Positions 35,358-46,500 of a DNA stretch of 64,000 nucleotides are shown here, one piece after another. The notes under the pieces were generated by a model, which worked only from the letters and a program-made list of their open reading frames with translations, was not told the origin of the DNA and ran no database searches. Each line of letters begins with the position of its first letter. Within the stretch, counting starts at the first letter, position 1. The stretch lies in assembly GCA_013398295.1 (NCBI GenBank), contig VZSF01000873.1, positions 744,001-808,000 on the forward strand, read 5' to 3'. The translations under genes were made by a program, and so were the position numbers. This DNA is from Chionis minor (Eukaryota; Chordata; Aves; Charadriiformes; Chionididae).

Positions 35358-38300
35358 GCTTAAAAAGTAAATTGTGCAGGTGTGAAAACAGCAATGTGGA
35401 GACTTTTTTCAGAGGGACTTTCATGAGAGCTGCATAGATTTGAGTGAGGTGCTGGGTTTGCTGAGCACGCCACTCCTGCCTGCTGTTAGAGTGGGCTGCT
35501 GCATGTGCAAGTTAATTCAATGGACAAAGAGCAGAGGGTGCAAGAGGGAGAGATACTGCCTTATTTTCTGGGACCTCTGGAAAAGCTCAGGTTGAGAGCT
35601 GTTAGCAAGCTGTCCAGTTGTCCTTCCAGAACGATATTGCTGGCCCAGCACTGCATGGCAGACTGAGCTCCCACTGAAGTCCTGGGGCTGGGTCACGGCC
35701 CTGTGAAATTGAACCCTAAAGAGAACCTTCTCCCAAGTCTTCTCCCAAAAACAAAAATGGCAAGCCTGTGTGAAGGTGTCACCATCTATACTTAATTTAC
35801 ATCCTTTTAAATCAACAACAACTTGACTTCCAAGGGGAAAAAAGAAGTGAACCTTGGAAGATGGCTATTGCTGTTGCTAGAAGAAATACCTTAGAAACCT
35901 TCCCAAACTTTTCCAAAATAACCATTTTCTCATGATGCAGCAACCTGTCCACTGTGGACAATTTACAGGTGTTGTTTCGAAAAAAAAGCAACGTAGAGGC
36001 AGAGAAGAAATATTACTTAGGAAAATAATAGATGTCTGCTGCATTTTACATGTTGAAAAGGTTTGACTGTAAATTCCACTTTTGACATTCATCCCAGAGC
36101 CACTTTAAAGGCAACCCACAGACTCAACGGGGAGACAGTAAACACTAAATCATAATTACCTCATAAAAGGGGAGCCTGTTTCTCTGAATGCCTGAGATCT
36201 GGTTTTGCTTCACAAAAAATATCATAAATCTATTGTGTTCTACCCTGTTTTATTTAAGGCCAATTAGTGCTTGTATTAAAAAGAAAAAGAAAGAAAAACA
36301 CAAACAGCACCTTCCAAACTTTGCTGTCATTCGTATAGATGTGAAACCCTGATTCTCCACTCTTGTTAAGATGCTGTTCATTAGAGGACAGCATGTTCCA
36401 CGAGAGCTGAGGTCTTACATTAACAGTGAACTATGGAAAATCTCTCCCATTTGGCAGCCCACATTAACATTTCTTCTGCAAAGGGATTTCTTTTTAATGC
36501 AATCTAGTGCTGTATGTTTTACTGTTCAGAAGAAAAAAAAATATTTTTCAACACAATCTTGACTTGGCTTTAATATCCCACAGGGTGACATCTGACACTG
36601 TACTGAGAGAATAACACCTCTCTGGGTAATCTTTCCAACAGAGCCTGAAAATGAGCAGTCTGTGCCATTAATATGGCCAATGTAATTAGCAGAGCAGTAT
36701 GACTGATTTTATTTTTTTTTTAATCAACATTTCCTACAGCTATTTCTCCAACTGAAGTTACTCTAGCCGGTGCAGCCAGGGAAAGCTAAACTTGAGCATA
36801 TCCAAATAGGTTGCAGTTTTGAAGCACAGGTAGGGAGATTAAAGGTAACAGAGCTGCTTGCCTTGGACATGATTTCAGAATAAAGGACACCATGCAGTTA
36901 CTAAGAATTTAAGAAAAAAACCCATTTCTACATGAAATTAGGTGAAATCAGTCACACCACAATAATGTTTCAAGGCAAGGGAGACTTTTCTTGGATTAGG
37001 AAAAAAATTAAAGGATTTTGAGTAGCGGTTCTTTGTCAGCAGAGAGCTAAAACTCTGGGGGGTGCCTATGTTGTATGTTCAGATATGTTGGGACTGTGAT
37101 TTTAATTAGTTTGGATATAATCACACGATTGTCATACCTCCATTTATTCTGCTTGTGTGGGAAGGGCCCTTCTCTTTGCAGGTCATCATGCAGTCAAAGA
37201 GATCCGTGGCAGAGATGAATCATGTCACACTGTAGAAGTCACCAGAGATGCCTTTGGGAAGGGCTGGGACCTGCACATGGAGTTTGCCTGGACACAGCTG
37301 ACCTTCCTAGAAAGGGCTGTGCTAGGAAAAAGAATTGGTGAGGCTGATGATGGCTGTTGGAACATAAAGGGATAGATGTGGCTGATGTCTGTTCTCCCCT
37401 TCTGTCAGGATAAAGGATTGGCAGCAGCATGTCCTGGGGTGCTGAAACCACACTGCTCCTCTGCTAACAAGACAGTCCCGTTTCCTTTTTAAAAAATATC
37501 CGAGCCCCTGGGGATTACGCTGACCTTCCACGTGCAGCGTAGTTGATTCAAGACTGTCAGATCTGTATTCAGAAGTACGAAGGCACGAATTTCATTTTGA
37601 AACATAGCTAATGAAAGATAAAGAAATCACCTACATGAATGCAAAAATCTTGACTCAAAAGTAGATTATCACAGTGAAAGACACATGTGCTAAGAAAAAC
37701 CTGGTAAACAGTCTCTTTTCGCTGGGAGAAGTGATCATAAATACATTCTACACTGCAAATACCTAGTGCATAGAGGCTAAAGGAGCAACATCATTAGGAC
37801 TGTACTGACAATTACATCTTAGCAGTGTTCTGTGGGAGTATTATTTCAAGATGTCTGTATTGAACAGCCTTTTAAAAAAGCTAAGAAAAGGAAAACATCA
37901 GTGGTTGAAAATGGTTGCATACAAGATGTATTAAAAAAGGTAGGGTGGATTTGGCACTGGCACGATAATAAGCAAGGTTCAGTCTACCATTGAGACCAAA
38001 CAGGTAGCAATGAACAAGCCAAGCCCTTGGCCATTTGGAGTTAATGGCTGCAATCTCCTTGCAGAGTGGCAGCAAAGTCTGGTGGGTCCAGGGTGGAATC
38101 AGCAGGAGTGAGGTCCTGAGGTCTGACAGACTAATCCCAGACTAATCCCTCCCAGTCAAGGGAGATGTTTCCACTGAATTCCCACTGGTGAGTGGATTTG
38201 GCTCAAATTTTACTTCTACTTTTGATTTGCTAGGAAAATCTGTTTAACCTGTAAAATTAAAATTTAATCTGTTTGCCTGTAAAATTAGTGTATTTCCTGT

Positions 38301-38484
38301 CACATACAACCTTTAGGCAAGCTTTGATGTGAGCTTGCCTATATGTGAGCATATTTTTAGTCTCCTGGAGGCAGACTGCACAGCCTTTAATCTCTGATCT
38401 TTTGTTATGCAAGGTGTGGTTTCTATCAAGTTCTAGATGAGGAGTACAGAAGGAAAACTGTCTGTCTACTTTGATCCTTGATTA
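35358..38484. other. Unique non-coding DNA
   Basis: I recognise no gene or repeat family over this stretch. Short A/T runs occur near 36531..36541 and 36711..36721. All open frames are 73 codons or fewer, without domains. Confidence 0.5.
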
Positions 38485-39645
38485 TCATAGAATCACAGAA
38501 TCATAGAATAGTTTGGGTTGGAAGGGACCTTTAAAGGTCATCTAGTCCAACCTCCCTGCCATAAGCAGGGACATCTTCAACTAGATCAGGGTGATCACAG
38601 CCCCGTCCAACATCACCTTGAATGTTGCCAGGGATGCAGCATCTACCAACTCTCTAGGCATTCTCTTCCAGGGTTTCACCACCCTCATTGTAAAAAGTGT
38701 CTTCCTTCTATCTAGCCTGAATCTACCCTCTTTTAGTTTAAAACCATTACTCCTGGTCCTGTTGCAACAGGCCCTGCTAAAAGGTTTGTCGCCATCTTTC
38801 TTATAAGCCCCTTCTAACTACTGGAAGGCTCCTATAAGGTGTCCCTGGAGCCTTCTCTTGTCCAGGCTGAACAACCCCAACTCTCTGGCCTCATACGGGA
38901 GGTGCTCCAGCCCTCTGATCGTATTTGTGGCCCTCCTCTGGACCCGCTCCAACAGGTCCATGTCTCTCCTGTGCCGAGGACTCCACTGTTGGACACAGTA
39001 TTCCAGTGGGGTCTCACCAGCTCAGAGCGCCAGAATCACCTCCCTCCACATGCTGGCTACGCGTCTTTTGGTGCAGCCCCAAATGCTGTTGGCTTTTGAG
39101 GCTGCAAGCACACATTCCTGGCTCATGTCCAGCTTTTCATCTACCAGTACCTCCAAGACCTTTTCCGAAGGGCTGCTCTCAATCCCTTCATTCCTCAGCC
39201 TGTACTGATACTGAGGGTTACCCCAACCCAGATGCAGGACCTTGCACTTGGCTTTCCTGAACCTCATGAGGTTCACATGGGCCCACTTCTTAAGCTTGTC
39301 CAGGTCCCTCTGGATGGCATCCCATCCCTCAGGCATGTCAACTGTACCACTCAGCTTGATGTCATTCGCAAACTTGCTGAGGGTGCACTTGATCCCACTG
39401 TCTGTGTCATTGATGAAGATATTAAAGAGCATTGGTCCCAGTACAGACCCCCGCGGGACACCACTTGTTACCAGTTTCCATCTGGACATCGAACCGTTGA
39501 CCACTGCCCTCTAGACACGACTATCCAACCAATTCCTTATCCACTGAAAAGTCCACCCATCAAATCCATATCTCTTAAATTAAGAGAGAAGGATCTTGTG
39601 GGGGACCGCGTCAAAGGCCTTACAGAAGTCCAGATAGACAACATC
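38485..39645 (-). mobile_element. CR1 LINE, 5'-truncated copy with RT core (young subfamily, copy 3)
   Basis: This is the longest CR1 in the window. On the minus strand it starts, 5'-truncated near 39645, inside the reverse transcriptase at motif A (VYLDFCKAFDAV). It runs through [11 protein letters not shown] and the catalytic loop, then the ORF2 end and the 3' UTR, and finishes in the octamer tail at 38485..38510. Its 3' 500 bp nearly match copies 1 and 2. CR1 elements move by target-primed reverse transcription, and 5' truncation is their normal fate. ORF2 here is broken by stops, so the copy is dead. Confidence 0.97.
39022..39643 (-). pseudogene. CR1 ORF2 reverse-transcriptase fragment
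   Basis: A broken remnant of the CR1 ORF2 polymerase, lacking the endonuclease and the RT N-terminus. Motif A (YLDFCKAFDAV, ~39637..39605) is in frame with the rest, but in-frame stops lie at 39580..39582 (TAA) and 39511..39513 (TAG). The remaining 160-codon open stretch (39022..39504) covers motif B ([20 protein letters not shown]), then motif C, which reads FANDIKL rather than the usual FADD, so a catalytic Asp is replaced by Asn. The RT thumb region with KCKVLHLG and [13 protein letters not shown] follows. The start given for the open stretch uses a GTG and is not a real initiation site. Confidence 0.93.
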
Positions 39646-40684
39646 TGTTATTATGATTATGGCAATTCTTGGTCCAGAATAGTTTCCCAGAAAATAAAGT
39701 ATTACAATTAGGCTGAAATCAACTGCCCTCTCTTTCAAAAATGATTTTTAGAAAGTTTGTGTAGAGTTTCATTACCTTAATTTAGCAATGTCACAATAAA
39801 GCAAGTTACATTTAAGCCACAATAAATGCCATATTCCTATTTTTCTTCCTTTATCACTCCTTAAAAGGGTGCAGCCGAGAGGAAAAACTGTTATCATTTT
39901 CCTCAGGAACAATATAAATCTTTATCTCTTAATGTTCTAATGTTTATCAGTTAATTATAGATCTTTATCCACATAATCTTTATCAATTAAACATTCCAAA
40001 TGCAAAAAGTATTAGCACATATTCAAATTACTAAGCATTAATATGTAAAATCCTCCTAAAAGATTTATTTTTAACATTTTCATTTTTAAAAAATAGCGTA
40101 TTAGCAAACACCATCAACATCATATTTGCTCACATGATGGCATCATGCTGTGATTAAAGTCCTTGATTTGCAACAGCCAACGGGCTGCCAGCAGCCTTAG
40201 AGCTGTCATCCTGGCACTGGAGGCATGTAGGGGGAGGGAAAGTGAGGAGGAGGAAGGGGGAAGAGTGGAGGAAGCATCCACCTATGAGGAAAGAAAATAA
40301 CATCATCAGATAAAATAAGAAAAAGCTGTGCAAATATGTACTTAGCACTGGATAAAAAAAAAGAAATGCTTTGCTGCATTCAACCACTGTCAGAGGTGTG
40401 ACTGAACAGTGAGTAACGACTTAATGAACTTAAGACAAAAATGCCAAACCGCTAGCAAATAATATTCCTAAGAAATATTCACAATTAATGTTGACCTGCC
40501 CTGGTCACAAAGATGCAGATGAGAAGAAACCAAGACTACCTGTACCCATATGCATACTATTTCCTTCAGAAGGCCCTGCACAGGAGAAAATGCCATCAAC
40601 AAGTTAGCTCAGAGGCAGGTACCTGCCTACAGATAGAGAACAGTGTTGTTTTTTAACATAAAACCATAAACAACACCAAATAAA
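39646..40684. other. Unique AT-rich non-coding DNA
   Basis: No gene is recognised. A GGAGGAGGAAGG purine tract lies near 40235..40262. Confidence 0.5.
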
Positions 40685-40890
40685 GATCATAGGATCATAA
40701 TTCAGGGTGAGGGAACTCAGGAGATCCCCAGTTGCTCAAGCATGGTCAGCTATGGGATCTGACCAGGTTGCTCAGGGCTTTGTCCAGTCTGGTCTTGAAA
40801 ACCTCTGAAGATGGAGACTGCACAGCCTTGGTGAGCAAGCTCTTTCACTGCTTGGCTATCCTCATGGGCAAAAAGGATATAAACTCTTCA
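40685..40890 (-). mobile_element. CR1 LINE 3' fragment (third subfamily, diverged)
   Basis: The plus strand reads as a reversed CR1 3' end: an eroded octamer tail (ATCATAGGATCATAATTCAG), then GGTTGCTCAGGGCTTTGTCCA, CTGGTCTTGAAAACCTC, GATGGAGACTGCACAGCC and CTCATGGGCAAAAAGG. Divergence from the young copies is obvious, and it ends soon after the AAAAAGG block. The right edge is approximate. Confidence 0.85.
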
Positions 40891-41000
40891 GGCTATCAGT
40901 GTTTTTTTAGTGCCTGGCATAACAGTGCCCTTGTGTACAACCAGAACCTACTGCAACCATAGTAAGCCAAGGCAAAATGCCAGTGAAGATGGCAGAAATG
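40891..41000. other. Spacer between two CR1 fragments
   Basis: About 110 bp of sequence that I cannot assign. It may be eroded CR1 or target DNA. Confidence 0.35.
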
Positions 41001-41418
41001 TAGAATCATATAGAATCATTTTGGTTGGAAGATCATCAAGTCCAACTGTTAACCTAACATTGCCGAATTACCACTAAACCATGTCCCTCAGCACTACATC
41101 TACACATTTTTTAAATACCTCCAGGGATGGTGATGCTACCACTTCCCTGGGCAGCCTGTTCCAATGCTTCAGAACCCTTTCTGTGAAGAAATTTTACCTA
41201 ATATCCATCTTAAACCTCCCCCGGCATAACTTGAGGACATTTCCTCTTGTCCTCTCACTTGTTGCTTGGGAGAAGAGACCCAACCCCCACCTCGCTACAA
41301 CCTCCTTTCAGGTAGCTGTAGAGAACGGTAAGGTCTCCCCTCAGCCTCCTTTTCTCCAGGCTGAACAACCCCAGTTCCCTCAGCCACTCCTCATAAGACT
41401 TGCTCTCCACACCCCTCA
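41001..41418 (-). mobile_element. CR1 LINE 3' fragment (fourth subfamily)
   Basis: The plus strand begins with the reversed tail TAGAATCATATAGAATCATT, then TTGGTTGGAAGATCATCAAG, ACCATGTCCCTCAGCAC, CACTTCCCTGGGCAGCCTG and TTCCTCTTGTCC. It ends in the TCCAGGCTGAACAACCCCAG and CACTCCTCATAAGACTTG blocks. Compared with the common CR1 form, a few bases between TTGGAA and GATCATC are missing. The plus-strand open frame at 41081..41449 is antisense to the element and not a gene. Confidence 0.95.
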
Positions 41419-42420
41419 CATTGATAACACTATCATGCTGTGGAGCTGAGCCCTCATCCTCTTAGCAGCAGCACGAGAAAGTGACTGAGTCTTATTTAGC
41501 TGGAAGTTTTGAGTGTGAAGATGGGGGCTTGGAGGCCCCAGCAAGCTCCAGCACCTCTCCTGCTGTTCCTCTTTTGGCACATGCAGCAAACTTGCTGCAC
41601 ACATCCGGTCCTCGCTCAGTCATTCCCTTCCACCCATGGCGCCACGCTGCATCTTCATCCCTCATACTGCATCCTTGTTCCTCTGCCTGATTTTTGAGGA
41701 CAATCTGGGGAGAAACATGCATCCAACATGTAAACTGGTACAGGAGTTGGCTTAAGGGTCTGGAAGTAACAGCTCACTAACATTCACTTGGAGGACTCAT
41801 GTGATGTCGTTACTGACATTTTAATGATAATGGTGGCTAATTATTTCATTGCTGATCACAGAATAAGCCTCCTGTAATCCTTATTCATTGAAATTGAGTA
41901 TCTTAAGAAGTAGAGGAAGATGCTACCCCCACTGGTATATGCCTGCCGTCTCTGATAGATTTTACAGAATTGTGCTTACTTCAAGTTCAAATTATTTCAA
42001 GCAATTAAGTTCCATGAGTTGTCTTTTAATGGTAAGTTCTTCCAGAATTAAATCGATTTTTCTATTACGTCATTTCCTAGGGGTCATGATCAGGACAGGT
42101 AACAGCTCCCCTAGGCACCACACAACTTCCGAGAGTTATCCTCTTTGGAGATCTGTGCGATCCCCACCTTTATTTATTTTAACTAACATAAACAGCCATG
42201 CCAGAGACCATGCTAAAAGGGGCAGGTACCGAGCAGGTTCATCTTGCTCACTTGCAAAGCCAGTGCCACACTTGTCTCGGTCCAGCAGCGTGACTAACGC
42301 AGGGAGCATCTTCATTTACTGAGGGACGACCCATCTGCACTAACGCGGGGTAGAAGAATTACAAGCTGCTGGAGTACAATGCACCGGTGTAATTAGTTCG
42401 CTTGTAGCTGGCCCCTCTAT
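41419..42420. other. Unique non-coding DNA
   Basis: No gene is recognised. The 144-codon plus frame at 41888..42322 has no domain. The last 100 bp (GTGTAATTAGTTCGC, TTTAACTAATTGC) carry homeodomain-like TAATTA cores next to the CpG-rich block. Confidence 0.45.
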
Positions 42421-42700
42421 TTAACTAATTGCTGACGGCTATACCCACTGGCCCCAAGCAGTTCCCCCAGAAGGAAGCGGCCACCGAGGCAGGTCCCCAC
42501 CTGCCCCCGCGTGTCCCAGGCGAGCGGCCGCATCCTGCCCTCCCACTCCTCTGCGGGGCGGGGGGGAGCAGGCGCCCTGGCCCCCCGGCCCCCACGTCCC
42601 CTCCCAGCTGAGCGGATCCAGCAGGCATCCTTCCCCCGCTCCTTCCCCATCCCCGGGTGAGGCTGACAGATCGGGCGCCCTGCCAGCATCCGAGACACAA
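42421..42700. promoter_or_regulatory. CpG-rich block, candidate CpG island
   Basis: A sharp rise in GC and CpG density against AT-rich flanks, including GCGGCC, CCGCGTG, GCGGCCGC (a NotI-type site) and GGGGCGGGG (an Sp1-like GC box at about 42555). In birds such blocks commonly mark promoters. Open frames on every phase here (for example 42417..42710 minus) are composition artefacts. No first exon can be assigned because the sequence is interrupted by a gap 100 bp to the right. Confidence 0.55.
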
Positions 42701-42753
42701 TTATGGTCACACATGCTGGAAGTTGAGAGAAAACGTGTGGGATTTATTTTATT

Positions 42754-42797
42754 GGGGGTGGAGGGAGGTGGGGGGGGGGGAGGGGAGGCGGGAGAGG
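42754..42797 (+). repeat. G-rich tract next to an assembly gap
   Basis: GGGGGTGGAGGGAGGTGGGG-type sequence with a run of at least ten Gs, then AGGGGAGGCGGGAGAGG. It easily satisfies G-quadruplex patterns and directly abuts the N run, so it probably caused the sequencing dropout. Confidence 0.9.
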
Positions 42798-42863
42798 NNN
42801 NNNNNNNNNNNNNNNNNNNNNNNNNNNNNNNNNNNNNNNNNNNNNNNNNNNNNNNNNNNNNNN
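42798..42863. other. Assembly gap (66 N)
   Basis: Sixty-six undetermined bases. The true length may differ. The frame spanning it (42657..42911) is meaningless. Confidence 0.99.
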
Positions 42864-43508
42864 GACTGGAAGGCTTTTAAGCAGTCAAGGCCTCTGACAA
42901 AACAGGATTGAAAGCTATGCGCCGTATTTCATATAATTCAAGGCTGGACCGCATGCATGTGTTATTAGTTCTCAAAACCATTGTGTACGGCAATTTCTCC
43001 ATCCCCAGTGAGCTTTTCTGGCTAGGAGGCCAAAGGAATAGTTGGTACCAAGCCAAAGCAGTTTAGGAATTTTTCCTGAAGGAGGGAGGGAGAAACACAG
43101 AGCACAAAGCAAGAAGGGCTCTTCTTTGAGGGCATGACAGCCTCTGCTAATGTTTCCTAAAATTTCCGGTGTCTTCCCCTCCAAACTCCCTCTTTCTGCA
43201 GGGAAATTGCCCCTTCCCCTCTCCCCAGTTCAGGGACAAATTAACATTAGGACAAAGTGGTCTGTCTCCTGGTGGTGGCCGACTCTTGCCTCCCGGGGCA
43301 GCTATCGCCCAGTGACAGGACCGACCGCAGCAGCCGGGGATGCTCTGACAGATTCCTAGGGTCCTCGCAAATCAGGAGAAATCCGTTACCACAGCTTTGA
43401 CAGATGTCTTACACTCATCTCTGGAGCTTAGGAGGGAGGTGAGGGAGGAGGAAAAAGAAGGAGGAGGAGAGCTGAAAGCTTTTCAAAGACTATTCGAACA
43501 GAGGTTTG
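42864..43508. other. Unique non-coding DNA
   Basis: GC-moderate sequence to the right of the gap, with purine-rich GAGGAGG words at 43432..43472. No exon is supported. Confidence 0.45.
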
Positions 43509-43540
43509 CTTTTCTTTCTTTCTTTCTTTTTTTTTTTTTT
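43509..43540. repeat. (TTTC)n followed by poly-T
   Basis: Four TTTC units grade into T14. Confidence 0.9.
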
Positions 43541-46500
43541 AAACAAGGTGAGAAATTAAGGTGGGGAAAATACTTTAAACCAAAACGTTTATAAATTTAT
43601 AGCTTCACTTTAACCACAGCTTTATTTCTCTGTCTGTCTCACACCATGTTTCCATTATTGTCAGGAGAATGAACCGCATGCATGCCAAATCAGGTCATTC
43701 ACAAATATAGAACGAACGTCTGTCATTACAGATTTACCACTCCAACTACGGCATATCCCTTCTGTCTATAAAAATCCTGATCCATTAGCAGGGCAAGCTC
43801 TCTGCATGTCAGCCCTTTAACACTCCGTGCACCTCAACAAACTGGAGGCAGGTCCTTCCTTCAGCAGGGCAGCCTGTGCATTTGCTCCAAAATGATGGCA
43901 GCATGTGTGGGTGATACCCAGCAGCTCTACAACCAAACTGAATTTCTTCATGCAAAAATGTACTGCAGGCTGAACCCTGGGTGAGCTCTGCACAAGTTGG
44001 GGCTAAGTCCCAAATCCGCAGTAACCGTGACCCTCCCATCTTCTTTGGAGATGACATTAAGTTGCTGATGCACAGAAGGAGTAATTAAGAGACTTGCCCA
44101 GCGTCATCTTCCACTGCAGAGCAAAGGAGAGCCCAGGCCTCCAGACTGTCAGGTCTCTGCTTTTGCCTCCTGCCTTAATTGGCACCAATCAGCCTAATGG
44201 TTAGGTGGTCCTCACACCCATTCAGCTTTGAGATGGACCCACACTGTCTAAACGTCTGCCATCATGCCTAATTTCAAAATGACCCTAAAGCAGCAACACT
44301 TGGTGATTTTTAAAACAAAGCATTGCCTCAGTGCAAAGTCTGATTTTTACTGTGAAACCCTGACAGTCGGTCAGGAGTCGAGTTCACGTTGGACAAAGCA
44401 AGCTTTTCATATGGGGAACTTAGGCAAGGAGAGACTGAGGCCCAGATTTCCAAACTTCTTACAAACAAAACCTAAGTTTTGGTGAAGTGCCCAAAGACAT
44501 TTGATGAATAAGGGATTTTTTAATATTCATACACGAAATCCGAAGTGTAGCACATCTTTCAAGATCAAGATTAATGTGCTGATGAATAAATGGCATCTCC
44601 TCTCTGGTCACACCAGCTTTTCACAGTGATGCTCCAACTTCTCACAGTGTAGATTATCTGCTTTCCACTTCGGAACACACAGACGTTCTTTCAACATTTT
44701 TATAGAGAAAACAAATAAATAAATATTAATAAAAAGAGACAATACATTGCTTTGTCCAGAAAATTGGATGTGCATATAAATCTGTGTTGTGGAGACAGTG
44801 CTGTGTATCATACAATGCAGGCAGTCTGAAATCCAAATTTTAACTTGAAAACCTCCAGGGATTTATTTGCCATCATGGAGAGCAATTAGGCTTTCTCTAG
44901 TGGACAAAGCATCGCTGTTAGATTGTCACAAATGTTAGTATCCACAGTTCAAACAGCACAGTGGATAAAGCACCTGTTTAAGGCACCACAGTTAAACCTT
45001 TGTGGATTTGTAGTTTTATTTTAGAGCTTCAAGGGATTTTTCATTTTTAAAAGGAAAAGAAGAAAGCAAGAAGCCTGGGTAAAGTGTACATTTACTGATG
45101 ACAATGAAGCTGACAATGTACAAGACTCCAGCTAAAGCTAAGCCTCTCTACAAATCACTTATAATCTAATAGGCAGACGTGCAGAATACAGAAGGGGAAA
45201 AGGGTGGGTAGAGGACTCAAGAACTTACTCAAGTTTGTTTCATTTCCTGAGGAAATCACGGGTGAAGTGACTCTTTAGCGGGGATTAAAAGGGAAGGAAC
45301 AGTAGCGTGGCAACTAAGGAGGGAGGCAAATATTGCACATCGAGCATTACAGAAAAAGGCAGGGGGAAGGCAAATAGCCGTGGTGTTGCCCGGGTAGCAA
45401 TACCATGTACAGCCATGTGTGACGCAGCCTGAAGAAAGCCTTTGGGTTTCTTCCACCCCTTTCCTTCCTGCGTGCCAGGAATTCATAACGTGGTTGCTCA
45501 CATGGTTGTCCAGCGGTTCCTCAAGCTCTCCCACCAGCTGATTCATACGGAGCGACATGTTTCACGACAGACTGTATTCAGTAGATCCCCGCATACAGAC
45601 ATGGCAACCTCCATGAACACAGGCCACGAAGCAAGCTTGGCTCTAGATTCAATGCTCAGTGCTGGGGAGAGGAGGGGAGGGCAGAAAAGCTGTAGGAATG
45701 AGCCTCAGCAGGCTTTAACACCCTGGTGCTTGCCAAAGGAGAAGGGAACCTGAAATTTGAATGCTTTGTAGAAATTAAATGAATAAACCTCCTTAGATAC
45801 AAAAGGGTCATATAATAAACCCATCACAGCTGAAGAACTCGAAGGTTGCTCTGTGTTCCAGAGGGGAAAATTACAAAGATAAGGGGAAAAGTGAAGGACA
45901 GAGCCCTCAGCTGCATCTTTGCAAGTCCTTCCATGCCAATGCCACCCTTACATGAAAGGCTTCAAAAAGCCACTAGTTTTAGATTGCTTATCAGTATTTT
46001 CAGTTAAACAACAAAGTACAGTAAACAACACTAATGAACTGTTTAAGCCAGCTGCAGCTCTGTTAGACTTATGAACATAAACAGACAGGCCACTAAACCA
46101 ACCAGAGGAGCTCTTCCACCAGGATAAATGCATGCTGCCTAGAACTGATGACAGATGGTTTTAGAGCAGGTCAGGCATGTGGTATCTATGTAGCATCTTG
46201 CATCATATGGAAAGCAAATTCTCTTTCACGCAGTTTGCTCCAGCTGAAGAAAAAAGTCCTTTATGATTTTATCGCCACATCGTCTTCTGATCCCCAAAGG
46301 TGACAACGAATTAGCATCATTTCCTTCTAATTCACAGTGATAACCTTCCTCAGAAACACAGGAATGGGTGGTGAAAGTCTAGAATCTCTTGCTTTATTGG
46401 GCACAGGCATTTCAGTTAACTTGCAAACCTCTGCTTACAAACAACCCTCTCAGTCTAGCATAGTCCCACTCTTCATTGTGTCCCTCAGTAACGTCCTGAT

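Noticed and set aside
35612..35630. CAGTTGTCC word near 35615 as a Tigger terminal inverted repeat
   Set aside because: Its orientation is wrong for the outer end of a minus-strand element occupying 33.9-35.1 kb, and no matching partner was found on the other side.
39232..39711. 159-codon plus-strand open frame
   Set aside because: It is the antisense shadow of the CR1 reverse-transcriptase remnant on the minus strand.
41081..41449. 122-codon plus-strand open frame
   Set aside because: It lies antisense inside a CR1 LINE fragment and is explained by it.
42417..42714. Proline/glycine-rich open frames in three phases near 42.5 kb
   Set aside because: All phases are open because the DNA is GC-rich; no frame is preferred and no start or splice site can be supported.
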